Of a DNA stretch of 64,000 nt, positions 1-7,890 are shown piece after piece. The stretch covers positions 186,001 through 250,000 of the forward strand of contig CAJTQI010000002.1 in NCBI GenBank assembly GCA_910578645.1. Direction: 5' to 3'. The notes under the pieces were generated by a model that worked only from the letters and a program-made list of their open reading frames with translations, was not told the DNA's origin and did not search any database. A program made the translations under genes and the position numbers. Position 1 is the first letter of the stretch; each line of letters opens with the position of its first letter. The DNA is from an uncultured Lachnospiraceae bacterium. GTDB lineage: Bacteria; Bacillota; Clostridia; Lachnospirales; Lachnospiraceae.

Positions 1-1
1 T

Positions 2-88
2 CAGGTGGTATGGTGTATCATTCTATACATTGTACAAATAATTTTATGGCATTGTGCTATTAAAAAAGTGGTGATTAATGGCGGATAG
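2..88 (+). CDS. ABC-2 type permease, C-terminal fragment cut by window edge
   Basis: An open frame runs in from the left edge and stops with TAG at 86-88. Its 28 residues are hydrophobic (ILYIVQIILW) and end in KKVVINGG, the usual tail of ABC-2 family permeases (DUF990 type), where a last helix is followed by a short basic tail ending in NGG. The next gene starts 15 bases later and is another ABC-2 permease, as expected for the usual tandem pair. Only the last helix is visible, so the call leans on the neighbour. Confidence 0.55.
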   Translation, partial: QVVWCIILYIVQIILWHCAIKKVVINGG

Positions 89-103
89 GGGGAAATTAGT
101 CTG

Positions 104-904
104 ATGAAGCAATATAAAAAGTATCTATCATTATATTTTAAGATGTTAATGCAAAGCTTTAAAACTATGGTTGAATACAAAGGAGACTTTATTTTATTAA
201 TGATTACAACAATTGCAGGGCAAATATCCGGATTGTTTTTTATTTACCTTATTTATCAAAAAGTACCTACGATTGCAGGATGGTCTTTTTGGGAGATTAT
301 TTTTATATATGGAATTTTATATTTTTCAGAAGGAATCATATCTTTTTTATTTGAAGGAACATGGCTGTTAAATGGATTAATCAATCGGGGGGAGTTAGAC
401 AGGCTGCTTTTGCGACCCGTCCCGATATTTGTGCAAGTGCTGTCAATGAAAATGAACTTTGATGGTCTGGGTAAGATAATTTTAAGTATGGTTATTATGT
501 TCCAGGCATTAATGAATATATCAATACAGTGGAATGTCCAAAAAATAATCATGCTAATTGTTTTTGTGGTATCTGCATCTGTTATTCGAGTGTGTTTAAA
601 TATTGTGGCAAACTGCAGTTCTTTTTGGCTGAAGGGCTCCAGAAATTCCTTACCACATATGGTGTATACGGTTTGGGAATTTGGGAAATATCCAATTCAT
701 ATTTTTAGTGGTATCATTCAGCTTATACTTTTAACAGTTTTACCATATGCCTTTATGGGTTTTTTGCCGGCGGCATATATGTTTGATAAACCGATTTATA
801 CATCAGTAGCACTTGTAACACCGGCAGTTGCGCTCGCTTGGATTATTATTTCTTTGATTGTATTCCGGTTAGGGCTTAATAAATATGAGAGTACAGGGAA
901 TTAG
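104..904 (+). CDS. ABC-2 family transporter permease (DUF990-like)
   Basis: This 266-residue protein has about six hydrophobic segments and no soluble domain. It starts with a short cytoplasmic stretch (MKQYKKYLSLYFKMLMQSFK), then helices near residues 28-50, 60-80, 105-165 and 195-260. The pattern, including the RGELDRLLLRPVP loop, matches the ABC-2 permeases that work in pairs with an ATPase to export lipids, peptides or drugs. The pair partner ends at 88; the ATPase is presumably further upstream, outside the window. A GGGGG ribosome site lies near 90-94. The gene is clearly AT-richer than those beyond 2.6 kb, so this edge may be acquired DNA. Substrate unknown. Confidence 0.8.
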   Translation: MKQYKKYLSLYFKMLMQSFKTMVEYKGDFILLMITTIAGQISGLFFIYLIYQKVPTIAGWSFWEIIFIYGILYFSEGIISFLFEGTWLLNGLINRGELDRLLLRPVPIFVQVLSMKMNFDGLGKIILSMVIMFQALMNISIQWNVQKIIMLIVFVVSASVIRVCLNIVANCSSFWLKGSRNSLPHMVYTVWEFGKYPIHIFSGIIQLILLTVLPYAFMGFLPAAYMFDKPIYTSVALVTPAVALAWIIISLIVFRLGLNKYESTGN

Positions 905-910
905 GGAGGG

Positions 911-995
911 TTAGTGTGAAAAATCCATATACGGAAGATTTTTCACACGCAAATTTGTGCTTGCGCCCAAATTCGCAGGCTGAGCAAGAATGGGA
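911..995 (+). repeat. Dispersed structured repeat, copy 1
   Basis: About 85 bases here recur at 42228-42331 on the same strand. The first part is a perfect 12-bp stem: GTGTGAAAAATC at 914-925 pairs with GATTTTTCACAC at 937-948. It is followed by a second imperfect stem around GCAAATTTG/CAAATTCGC. The element sits between the ABC-2 permease and the glycosyltransferase. The reading frame upstream of the glycosyltransferase start runs through it by chance. Confidence 0.7.
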
Positions 996-1002
996 GGTTT
1001 TT

Positions 1003-2022
1003 ATGAAAGTAGCAATCATATCGAGTGTTTATGAGCAAACGCCACCATTAAGGTATGGAGGAATAGAAAGAGTATTAGATTTTTTGGTAAAAGGACTTAA
1101 AAAGAAGGGGCATGATGTAACTTTATTTGCAACAGGGGATTCTGGCTCGCCTTGTGATTTGGTTCATTTTTTTGACCATCCGGTCGTACCCTATGATTCA
1201 AATGCCCAAATTATTCATTCACAAAAAGCATGCCGATATATCAATGAACATAACTTTGATATAGTACAAAATAATGTAGATATTTCAGTTGGATTAAAAG
1301 ATTTGTTAAGGGTTCCTATGGTACATACATTGCATATGGATGTATTAAGTAAAAAGAAACGGTTTATTTTCAGTCATTTTAAGGACGCCAATTATGTGGC
1401 TATAAGTGACAGACAAAGAGAAAATGCAGAAAGTTATGGGTTAAATGTTATATCCCGTATTTATAATGGTTTAGATGTGGAAAATTATAGCCCTACTTTA
1501 AAAAGAGGGAAATACTTAGCATACTTGGGGAATTTTGCACCTTTTAAAGGGCCGCATATTGCGGTTAAAGTGGCACAAAAAACAGGAATTCCATTAAAAT
1601 TAGCCGGAAAAGTAAATGCGATGGGGAAAGAATATTTTGAAAAAGAAATAGCGCCTTATCTTGACAATTCAAATATTGAATATATAGGCGAATTAAATGA
1701 TGAAGAAAAAAGAGAGTTTTTAAAAAATAGTATGGGGGTGTTATTTCCATCCACATGGGATGAGCCTTTTGGATTGGTAATCATTGAAGCAATGGCTTGT
1801 GGTATACCTGTCATTGGTTTTCCGGTTGGGGCTGTGCCGGAAATAATAAAGCATGGAGAAAATGGATTCATAGCAAAAGATATTGAAGAAATGTGTAATT
1901 ATACAAAGCGGCTTAATAGTATTGATTCTCAGATATGTTATCAATATGTTGTAAATCATTTTAGTGCAGAAAGAATGGTGGAACAATATGAGCATGTATT
2001 TGATAGTTTATTAAATGCATAA
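1003..2022 (+). CDS. Glycosyltransferase family 4
   Basis: This 339-residue GT-B fold enzyme should move a sugar from a nucleotide-sugar donor to a cell-surface or metabolite acceptor. The N-terminal Rossmann half has the glycine loop RYGGIERV, where the acceptor side binds. The C-terminal half has the GT4 donor-site signature EPFGLVIIEAMACGIPVI, with the two glutamates of the EX7E motif. The ATG at 1003 is chosen because GGGAGG lies just upstream and the protein then begins MKVAIISSVY, as in the family. An upstream in-frame GTG at 916 would translate a repeat element. Like the permeases before it, the gene is AT-rich. The acceptor cannot be read from the sequence. Confidence 0.85.
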   Translation: MKVAIISSVYEQTPPLRYGGIERVLDFLVKGLKKKGHDVTLFATGDSGSPCDLVHFFDHPVVPYDSNAQIIHSQKACRYINEHNFDIVQNNVDISVGLKDLLRVPMVHTLHMDVLSKKKRFIFSHFKDANYVAISDRQRENAESYGLNVISRIYNGLDVENYSPTLKRGKYLAYLGNFAPFKGPHIAVKVAQKTGIPLKLAGKVNAMGKEYFEKEIAPYLDNSNIEYIGELNDEEKREFLKNSMGVLFPSTWDEPFGLVIIEAMACGIPVIGFPVGAVPEIIKHGENGFIAKDIEEMCNYTKRLNSIDSQICYQYVVNHFSAERMVEQYEHVFDSLLNA

Positions 2023-2180
2023 TGATAAAATTATAGGATGCTGGATAAAGGGTTTTGTGAGTTATTTGCTGCAGTTCTGATATCAGTACATGGAACGGCT
2101 GAAAAACAGATTATACAGATTCTGATTTCACTTGAAATTTAAGGCTGTAAAAAATTTTCACACCATTTTTTTAAAACCAA

Positions 2181-2209
2181 TTGACAATATTTCCCGATTG
2201 TATTAAGCT
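2181..2209 (+). promoter_or_regulatory. Possible promoter of the ABC exporter leader
   Basis: A perfect -35 TTGACA stands at 2181-2186. The -10 is poor: TATTAA at 2201 is too close (14 bases) and TAAGCT at 2204 is a weak match at 17. It lies about 100 bases before the leader ORF. A small AAAACCC/GGGTTTT hairpin follows at 2221-2248. Confidence 0.4.
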
Positions 2210-2284
2210 ATCACTAATGCAAAACCCTATATTGTCTGTTTGGGTTTTATGAAATACGTGTCAAATAATAAGAAGGAGGTAAAT

Positions 2285-2404
2285 ATGATGAGTAACAATA
2301 GTAAGATAAGAAATGCAGCGTATAGAAATTTCAATGTGAATACTGTTCTATTTATAATTACCTCCGCAGATAGAAGTCTAGGCCGGGATATATCCGAGGG
2401 CTGA
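2285..2404 (+). CDS. 39-residue leader peptide ORF upstream of ABC exporter
   Basis: ATG at 2285 (or the adjacent ATG at 2288) follows a strong AGGAGGT at 2274-2280 with ideal spacing. The frame runs 39 codons to TGA at 2402-2404. The peptide begins MMSNNSKIRNAAYRNFNVNT and resembles no enzyme family I know. About 30 bases after its stop comes a strong intrinsic terminator, and then the two ABC exporter genes. A short ORF plus terminator ahead of a heterodimeric drug exporter matches bmrB of Bacillus subtilis, whose translation controls read-through into bmrCD. The peptide is probably regulatory. I infer this from layout, ribosome site and the possible alternative pairing, not from peptide homology. 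Confidence 0.6.
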   Translation: MMSNNSKIRNAAYRNFNVNTVLFIITSADRSLGRDISEG

Positions 2405-2449
2405 TTTGGCTTATATATGTGTAGCGCTTATTTAGGGGCTGTGGTAATT
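2356..2449 (+). promoter_or_regulatory. Candidate antiterminator pairing in the leader
   Basis: AATTACC at 2356-2362, inside codons 24-26 of the leader ORF, is the exact complement of GGTAATT at 2443-2449 in the ascending arm of the terminator. If these pair, the terminator cannot form. A ribosome moving normally through the ORF would cover the first segment and favour termination. A ribosome stalled near the start would leave it free and favour read-through. The pairing is seen directly; its function is inferred. Confidence 0.45.
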
Positions 2450-2467
2450 TACCACGGCTCTTTTTTT
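2436..2467 (+). terminator. Intrinsic terminator (attenuator) before the ABC exporter
   Basis: GCTGTGGT at 2438-2445 pairs with ACCACGGC at 2451-2458 (8 bp, one G-T) around a 5-base loop and is followed by seven T. It lies 170 bases before the exporter start and after a short ORF, so it probably acts as a conditional terminator. Confidence 0.8.
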
Positions 2468-2604
2468 GTGTAATAGATAAATTGCGAAGCAATTTCCTAT
2501 TACACAAAAGCCCTCCGGGCAGGATGCGCACTTCGCTCACAAGGAAAATGGTTGCTGACACAACCGCGCTCCGGCGCAAGTGTGCGTTAAAACACACACT
2601 TTTT
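2466..2604 (+). repeat. Structured leader segment with several hairpins
   Basis: Between the terminator and the first exporter gene lies a run of inverted repeats. TTGTGTAATAG at 2466-2476 pairs with CTATTACACAA at 2497-2507 and encloses an inner AATTGC/GCAATT stem. GGTTG/CAACC lies around 2550-2565. AAGTGTGCGTT at 2578-2588 pairs with AACACACACTT at 2591-2601 with one mismatch, followed by a T run. The last resembles a second weak terminator just before the start codon. A loosely similar segment occurs at 7593-7690. Confidence 0.5.
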
Positions 2605-2632
2605 GCAATAGGAAATTAGGGGGAGAAAATTT

Positions 2633-4522
2633 ATGAGAAAACTGTCGAGTTATATATGGGAGTACAAAATACCGTATCTTGTGGCAATCCTGTCGCTATT
2701 GATTGCGGTTACGCTGGATATGATGGCGCCCAGGCTGACGGCCCGTGTGGTGGATGACGTCATCGTGGGCGGCAATATCGGCGAGCTGAAATATTTGCTT
2801 CTTGGATTTCTGGGGCTGGGGTTTGGAAGATGTATTTTCCAGTATGTGAAGGAGTACACCTTCGATAAAAACGGCGCTAAAATCTCCGGGGATATGAGAA
2901 GGGAGCTGTTCCGGCATATCCAGGGCTTAAGCGCAGACTTTTTTGACAGGACGAATACGGGCGAGCTGATGGCGCGCGTCAAGGAAGATATAGACCGTAT
3001 CTGGGATGCGCTTGGATATGTCAGTATGTTGTTGATTGAGGTGACTTACCATACAGGGATTATCCTGACCTGCATGTATATGCTGAACTGGAAACTTGCA
3101 CTGCTTCCTACGGCAGCCATGCTTGTGTGCGGCTGCGTGGCAGTTATCATGGAACGGAAGTTAGGGGACGTCTATGAAAAAATCAGTGAGGAGAATGCTT
3201 CGCTAAATACGGTAGCGGAAGAGAACCTGGCAGGTGTGCGCACGGTGAAGGCGTTCGCCAGAGAGAAACATGAGATTAAGAAATTCCTGTCCCACAACAA
3301 GCGATACTACGATTTAAATATGGAACAGTCTAAGGTTTTTGTAAAATATTATCCGTTCTTTACAGTGGTGACGAAAGTGGTACCTCTTTTGACTATATTG
3401 GTCGGCGGCAAGTTTGTAATCGACGGGGAGATGACTCTGGGACAGATGACGGCCTTTGTGGAGTATTCCATGAACATTGTATGGCCAATGGAGATGCTTG
3501 GGTGGCTGACCAACAGCTTTTCTGCGGCGGTTGCTTCCAATAAGAAAGTTAAGAAAATCTATGAGGAGAAACCAAGTATTACAGAAGTAACCAATCCGGT
3601 CAAATTGGAGAAAGTTGCGGGAAAAATTTGTTTTGACCATGTATCTTTCCATAAGGCGGATATGTATGAAATCCTGCATGATATTACTTTTACGGTGGAG
3701 GCGGGACGGACGCTGGGGATTATGGGCGCCACAGGAGCGGGAAAGACTTCCATCGTACAGCTTTTGCAGCGGATGTATGACGCCACAAAAGGGGCGATTT
3801 ACCTGGATGACGTGAATATCAAGGAACTTCCGTTGGAGCAATTGCGCACGAGTGTAAGCTATGTGATGCAGGATGTATTTCTTTTTTCGGATACGATTAA
3901 CGAGAATATTAAACTTGGTAAGAAAGAGTATATCGATTTTAAGACTGTCCGCCGGGCGTCCACGCAGGCGCAGGCCAGCGGCTTTATCGAGCGCATGGCG
4001 CAGTCTTACGATACGGTCATCGGTGAGCGGGGAGTCGGCCTTTCCGGTGGTCAGAAGCAGCGGATTAGCATAGCACGGGCACTGGCGAAGAAGGACCCGA
4101 TTCTGGTGTTGGATGATTCCACCTCTGCTTTGGATATGGAAACGGAGAAGATGATTCAGCAGACGCTTAAGGAGTTGGAAAATACCACGAAAATTATTAT
4201 TGCCCACCGTATCAGCGCGGTAAGGCATGCGGATGAGATTATCGTACTGGATAATGGCGCCATTGCGGAGCGGGGAACCCATGAAGAGCTGCTTGCCAGA
4301 CATGGACTTTACTATGAAACTTATGAATCACAGTACGGCGGGCTGCAGGCCCGGGGCGGTGTACAGGCCGAAGAAGCGGTGTGTGATGGTGCGCAGAGTG
4401 AAGCGGCTATGCGGGTTTCGGAAGATGTACAGGAGAAAGAAACAGCCTGGCAGAGGGAGGCCGCATACATAGGAGAGAGGACGGCAAAGAACGGGAAAGG
4501 CGGTGATATATCATGGCAGTAA
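2633..4522 (+). CDS. Heterodimeric ABC multidrug-type exporter, subunit with degenerate site
   Basis: This 629-residue half-transporter has six membrane helices in about residues 15-310 and a nucleotide-binding domain at about 335-580. Walker A reads GATGAGKTS, the signature LSGGQ, and Walker B ends VLDDST, with Asp where the catalytic Glu normally sits. That change marks the degenerate-site subunit of heterodimeric exporters such as BmrC or TM287. A tail of about 50 residues follows the ATPase domain and looks charged and unstructured. The stop overlaps the next gene by 10 bases. GGGGGAG precedes the start. The leader ORF and terminator upstream suggest induction by ribosome-targeting compounds. 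The substrate is inferred only. Confidence 0.9.
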   Translation: MRKLSSYIWEYKIPYLVAILSLLIAVTLDMMAPRLTARVVDDVIVGGNIGELKYLLLGFLGLGFGRCIFQYVKEYTFDKNGAKISGDMRRELFRHIQGLSADFFDRTNTGELMARVKEDIDRIWDALGYVSMLLIEVTYHTGIILTCMYMLNWKLALLPTAAMLVCGCVAVIMERKLGDVYEKISEENASLNTVAEENLAGVRTVKAFAREKHEIKKFLSHNKRYYDLNMEQSKVFVKYYPFFTVVTKVVPLLTILVGGKFVIDGEMTLGQMTAFVEYSMNIVWPMEMLGWLTNSFSAAVASNKKVKKIYEEKPSITEVTNPVKLEKVAGKICFDHVSFHKADMYEILHDITFTVEAGRTLGIMGATGAGKTSIVQLLQRMYDATKGAIYLDDVNIKELPLEQLRTSVSYVMQDVFLFSDTINENIKLGKKEYIDFKTVRRASTQAQASGFIERMAQSYDTVIGERGVGLSGGQKQRISIARALAKKDPILVLDDSTSALDMETEKMIQQTLKELENTTKIIIAHRISAVRHADEIIVLDNGAIAERGTHEELLARHGLYYETYESQYGGLQARGGVQAEEAVCDGAQSEAAMRVSEDVQEKETAWQREAAYIGERTAKNGKGGDISWQ

Positions 4523-6285
4523 ATTCATATAAGACCGACGAGCAGAGCATTGAGCGGAGCAAGGTGCAGACACTTCTGCGGCTTTTTAGCTACCTGTTCA
4601 GTTATAAATGGCAGATTATATTGGTTCTTATTATCATGGGATATGGCGTATCGGTTAGTCTGGTCAATCCGCTTATCATGGAATCTGCCATCGATGACTA
4701 TATAGCGGTAAAAAATCTGGGCGGATTATACAGGCTGCTTGTATTTGCCCTTGGCATCAACCTTGTTTTGGCGGTGACGGTCAAGCTGCGGATGTACATT
4801 ATGGCGAAGGTGTGCAATGAGATACTTTTAACAATCAGGCAGGAACTGTATACCCATATCCAGAAATTGGATTTCCATTTCTTCGACAGCAGGCCAACAG
4901 GAAAGATTCTGTCACGTATTATCGGGGATATCAATTCCCTCAAGGATGTGTTGTCCAACTGTGTGACCACGCTCATACCGGACGGGCTGACCGTCATTGC
5001 GGTGGTGGCGATTATGGTATGGAAGAACCCGCGTCTGGCGGCGGCATCTTTGATGACCATTCCTTTTATGGCGGCGGCTATGGTGTACATACAGGTCAAG
5101 GCGCATCCGCGTTGGCAGGTTTTTCGCAAGAAATCCGCGAACCTGAATGCTTTTATTCATGAAGATATGGCAGGAATGCGGATTATCCAGAGCTTCCACG
5201 CGGAAGAGGAGACGGAGCATACCTTTGACGGGCTCCTTGGAGAACACAGGCAATCCTTTTTTGATGCGGTGCGGATGAGCGACGCATTCGGTTCGGTCAT
5301 TGACCTGTCCTGGGGCGTCGGCTATATTCTGCTCTACTATACGGGGATTGTCGTCCTGGGTGTGGAAGAGGTTTCGGTGGGAACGTTCATTGCCTTTGCC
5401 AGTTATTTGAATATGTTCTGGCAGCCGATTCAGAATATCAGCAATTTCTATAACCAGTTGGTTACCAATATCGCTGGGGCGGAGCGCATTTTCGAGATTC
5501 TGGATACATCGCCCGGGATTGCCGACGGCGCGGGGGTGACAGAGATGCCGCCCATTACCGGGGAGGTGACTTTTGAGCATGTAAACTTCTCCTATGACGA
5601 TAAGGTAAAAGTGTTGGATGACGTGAGCTTCCGGATTGCGCCCGGGGAGACGATTGCCCTGGTGGGTCCTACCGGTGCAGGGAAATCTACGGTTGTTAAC
5701 TTAATCAGCCGCTTCTATGATGTGCAGGAAGGAACTGTGAAGATTGACGGGCAGGATGTGAAGCAGGTGTCCATCGAAAGCCTCCGGAGACAGATGGGGA
5801 TTATGACTCAGGACAATTTTCTGTTCTCCGGCACGATTAAAGACAATATACGCTATGGCAAATTAGATGCCACGGACGAAGAAGTGATTGCCGCGGCAAA
5901 AGCAGTGAATGCGCATGATTTTATTATGCGTCTGGATAAGGGATACGACACGGAACTGACGGAGAGGGGCGGCGGGCTGTCTATCGGACAAAAGCAGCTT
6001 CTGGCGTTTGCAAGGACTATGGTTTCGGACCCGAAGATTTTGATTCTGGACGAGGCGACTTCCAGTATTGATACGAAGACGGAGCTTCTTGTACAGGAAG
6101 GCATCGAGCATATGTTGGAGGGGCGGACGTCTTTCGTCATTGCTCACAGGCTGTCCACAATCCAGAAAGCCGACCGTATTTTCGTGGTGGATGACGGGAG
6201 GATTATAGAAGAAGGAAGCGCACGGCAATTGATGGAGAAGAAGGGCGTCTACTACCAGTTGTATATGGCGCAGTTTTCGGCCTGA
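4513..6285 (+). CDS. Heterodimeric ABC multidrug-type exporter, catalytic subunit
   Basis: This 590-residue half-transporter partners the preceding gene and overlaps it by 10 bases. Six membrane helices span about residues 30-320. The ATPase domain has Walker A GPTGAGKST, Q-loop MTQDNFLFS, Walker B ILILDEATSS with the catalytic Glu present, and the H-loop IAHRLS. Its signature is LSIGQ instead of LSGGQ. In TM287/288-type exporters the degenerate site is built from the Asp-bearing Walker B of one subunit and an altered signature of the other. The two substitutions here fall in exactly those places. The drug-export role is family knowledge, not shown here. Confidence 0.92.
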   Translation: MAVNSYKTDEQSIERSKVQTLLRLFSYLFSYKWQIILVLIIMGYGVSVSLVNPLIMESAIDDYIAVKNLGGLYRLLVFALGINLVLAVTVKLRMYIMAKVCNEILLTIRQELYTHIQKLDFHFFDSRPTGKILSRIIGDINSLKDVLSNCVTTLIPDGLTVIAVVAIMVWKNPRLAAASLMTIPFMAAAMVYIQVKAHPRWQVFRKKSANLNAFIHEDMAGMRIIQSFHAEEETEHTFDGLLGEHRQSFFDAVRMSDAFGSVIDLSWGVGYILLYYTGIVVLGVEEVSVGTFIAFASYLNMFWQPIQNISNFYNQLVTNIAGAERIFEILDTSPGIADGAGVTEMPPITGEVTFEHVNFSYDDKVKVLDDVSFRIAPGETIALVGPTGAGKSTVVNLISRFYDVQEGTVKIDGQDVKQVSIESLRRQMGIMTQDNFLFSGTIKDNIRYGKLDATDEEVIAAAKAVNAHDFIMRLDKGYDTELTERGGGLSIGQKQLLAFARTMVSDPKILILDEATSSIDTKTELLVQEGIEHMLEGRTSFVIAHRLSTIQKADRIFVVDDGRIIEEGSARQLMEKKGVYYQLYMAQFSA

Positions 6286-6355
6286 TTGCTACTTCCAAAT
6301 TAAATAAGCTGTTTGAATCATCTAATGACAAAGGGATAAAAGAGTTACATATAAG

Positions 6356-6384
6356 TTTACAATTTAAACATCATTAGTTAAAAT
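6356..6384 (+). promoter_or_regulatory. Promoter of the LacI-type regulator at 6455
   Basis: TTTACA at 6356-6361 and TAAAAT at 6379-6384 are separated by 17 bases in an AT-rich gap after the ABC exporter. The start codon follows about 70 bases later. Confidence 0.5.
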
Positions 6385-6454
6385 ATAAAGGAGAAGTATT
6401 TTTATAGTGAAATAAGTATTGAAAAATGTAGAATAGTATGAAGCAGAGGAAAAC

Positions 6455-7480
6455 ATGGCTAAAGCAGTTAAGATGGCAGATATCGCCGAAATTATGGGAG
6501 TCAGCACGGTAACAGTATCCAAGGCGCTGTCCGGGCAAAAAGGGGTCAGCGAAGAGCTGCGCGAAAGAATTAAGAAACAGGCCCGGGAGATGGGATACCG
6601 GACGGCGTCTTCACTGTATCAGGAGAAAACACGCCAGAACGGCGGCTACACCATAGGCGTCCTTGTGGCGGACAGGTTTTTTGGACAATATGAGTCGTTT
6701 TACTGGAAATTGTATCAGGAGGTAGCCACTGCAGCGCTGCGCAAAGAATGTTTTACCATGCTGGAGGTATTGCTTGGGGAGGACGAGGAAAGCCTGCATA
6801 TGCCGAAACTTCTTAAAGAGAAGAAGACGGACGGCCTGGTGGTTATCGGACGGCTTAAGGAAGGGTACTTGGAGCGGCTGATGGAATGCGCCGATGTGCC
6901 CGTCTTTTTCCTGGACTTTTATGACAAGAAAGGCAAATGGGATTCTGTCGTATCCGACAGCTATTTCGGTATGTATGCCATGACAAACTATCTTTTTGAT
7001 ATGGGGCATCGAGAGATTGCCTTCGTGGGAAACGTACTTTTTACAGACAGCATCACAGACCGTTATTTCGGTTATTTGAAATCCATGTATGAACATGGCG
7101 CCGGGGTGGAGGAAGAGTGGGTGGTCAATGACAGGAACCCCAGGACCGGAAAGTCGGATGAAGGATTCGGAATACAACTGCCCGGAAAGATGCCCACGGC
7201 TTTTGTCTGCAACAACGATATGGCCGCCGCCATGCTCGTGCAGACATTGGAAAAAGAAGGCTACAGGGTGCCGGAGGATATTTCGGTGGTAGGGTATGAT
7301 AACTACCAACCGCCAGGAATGTGCGATATCGGAATCACGACCTATGAAGTGGATATACGTGAGATGGCATGGCGTACCGTCAAAAATATGGTGCGTAAAA
7401 TTTCCGGCGGACATTACCAGCATGGCGTGTCTGTTGTGAACGGGCGTATCGTTTATAAGGACAGCGTGAGGGCACATTGA
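6455..7480 (+). CDS. LacI-family transcriptional regulator
   Basis: This 341-residue repressor has an N-terminal helix-turn-helix (KMADIAEIMGVSTVTVSKAL), the hinge region, and a periplasmic-binding-protein-like effector domain with the family motifs VGYDNYQ and AFVCNNDMAAAML. Proteins of this type bind a palindrome at a sugar operon and release it when the sugar or a phosphorylated derivative binds. It stands alone between the ABC exporter and the mannan operon, whose promoter carries an 11-bp palindrome at 7808-7839. That makes it the natural candidate regulator, though the operator is not a classic LacI centre-CG palindrome. A strong terminator follows. Confidence 0.9.
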   Translation: MAKAVKMADIAEIMGVSTVTVSKALSGQKGVSEELRERIKKQAREMGYRTASSLYQEKTRQNGGYTIGVLVADRFFGQYESFYWKLYQEVATAALRKECFTMLEVLLGEDEESLHMPKLLKEKKTDGLVVIGRLKEGYLERLMECADVPVFFLDFYDKKGKWDSVVSDSYFGMYAMTNYLFDMGHREIAFVGNVLFTDSITDRYFGYLKSMYEHGAGVEEEWVVNDRNPRTGKSDEGFGIQLPGKMPTAFVCNNDMAAAMLVQTLEKEGYRVPEDISVVGYDNYQPPGMCDIGITTYEVDIREMAWRTVKNMVRKISGGHYQHGVSVVNGRIVYKDSVRAH

Positions 7481-7540
7481 ATGTCCGTGAATTGTGGTGG
7501 ACGGCACACCGGATTTAAGAAGCGGACGAATAGAATAGAC

Positions 7541-7592
7541 ATCCCCGCAGTAAGCTTGAAGGTTATGGCTTGCTGCGGGGATTTTGATTTTT
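7541..7592 (+). terminator. Intrinsic terminator after the LacI regulator
   Basis: ATCCCCGCAGTAAGC at 7541-7555 pairs with GCTTGCTGCGGGGAT at 7568-7582 (15 bp, one G-T), followed by a T-rich run. Confidence 0.88.
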
Positions 7593-7690
7593 TCATAGGA
7601 AAGTGACCCTATGAAATAAAAACCCTTCGGGCAATGATGCGCAGCCTCGCGCGCGGACGAGGATTTTCTATTACTGCTATAGGAATAAAT
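7593..7690. repeat. Structured intergenic segment related to 2466-2604
   Basis: This segment has the hairpin CATAGG/CCTATG followed by CCCTTCGGG and GC-rich stems ending near a TATAGGAATA. The order of motifs (TAGGAAA-like edge, CCCTTCGGGC, ATGCGCA, edge again) loosely echoes the leader at 2466-2604. It has no plausible ORF. Confidence 0.35.
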
Positions 7691-7775
7691 GCATAAAAAC
7701 CAGCTGCGCAAATTGTGTAAATCAGAGAAAAAACGGATTGAAAGGCTATAACAGGTATTGCGCCCGAAAAAAGTG

Positions 7776-7803
7776 TTGATTAAAAAATAAAGTAGTGTAT
7801 ACT
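7776..7803 (+). promoter_or_regulatory. Promoter of the mannan-utilisation operon
   Basis: TTGATT at 7776-7781 and TATACT at 7798-7803 are separated by 16 bases. The start site would fall at or in the operator palindrome immediately downstream. Confidence 0.65.
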
Positions 7804-7807
7804 TAAA

Positions 7808-7839
7808 TTAAAGTTAATAAATTAGTTGATTAACTTTAA
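7808..7839. promoter_or_regulatory. Operator palindrome at the mannan operon promoter
   Basis: TTAAAGTTAAT at 7808-7818 and ATTAACTTTAA at 7829-7839 form a perfect 11-bp inverted repeat with a 10-base spacer. It begins 4 bases after the -10 hexamer, where a bound repressor would block initiation. Confidence 0.65.
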
Positions 7840-7890
7840 ATATTTTGTGGGTTTTAAGTAAAAAATTAAACATGTAATGCCGGTGTTGGA

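Noticed and set aside
916..1002. N-terminal extension of the glycosyltransferase from GTG 916
   Set aside because: The segment is a dispersed repeat also present at 42228, and GGGAGG supports the ATG at 1003.
3314..4303. 329-codon open frame on the minus strand
   Set aside because: It lies wholly inside the ABC exporter gene, has no ribosome site, and its translation shows no family or membrane pattern; it is a shadow of the coding strand.
6611..7711. 366-codon open frame on the minus strand
   Set aside because: It is antisense to the LacI gene and runs through the terminator; residue composition (rich in His, Cys, Arg) is that of a non-coding shadow.
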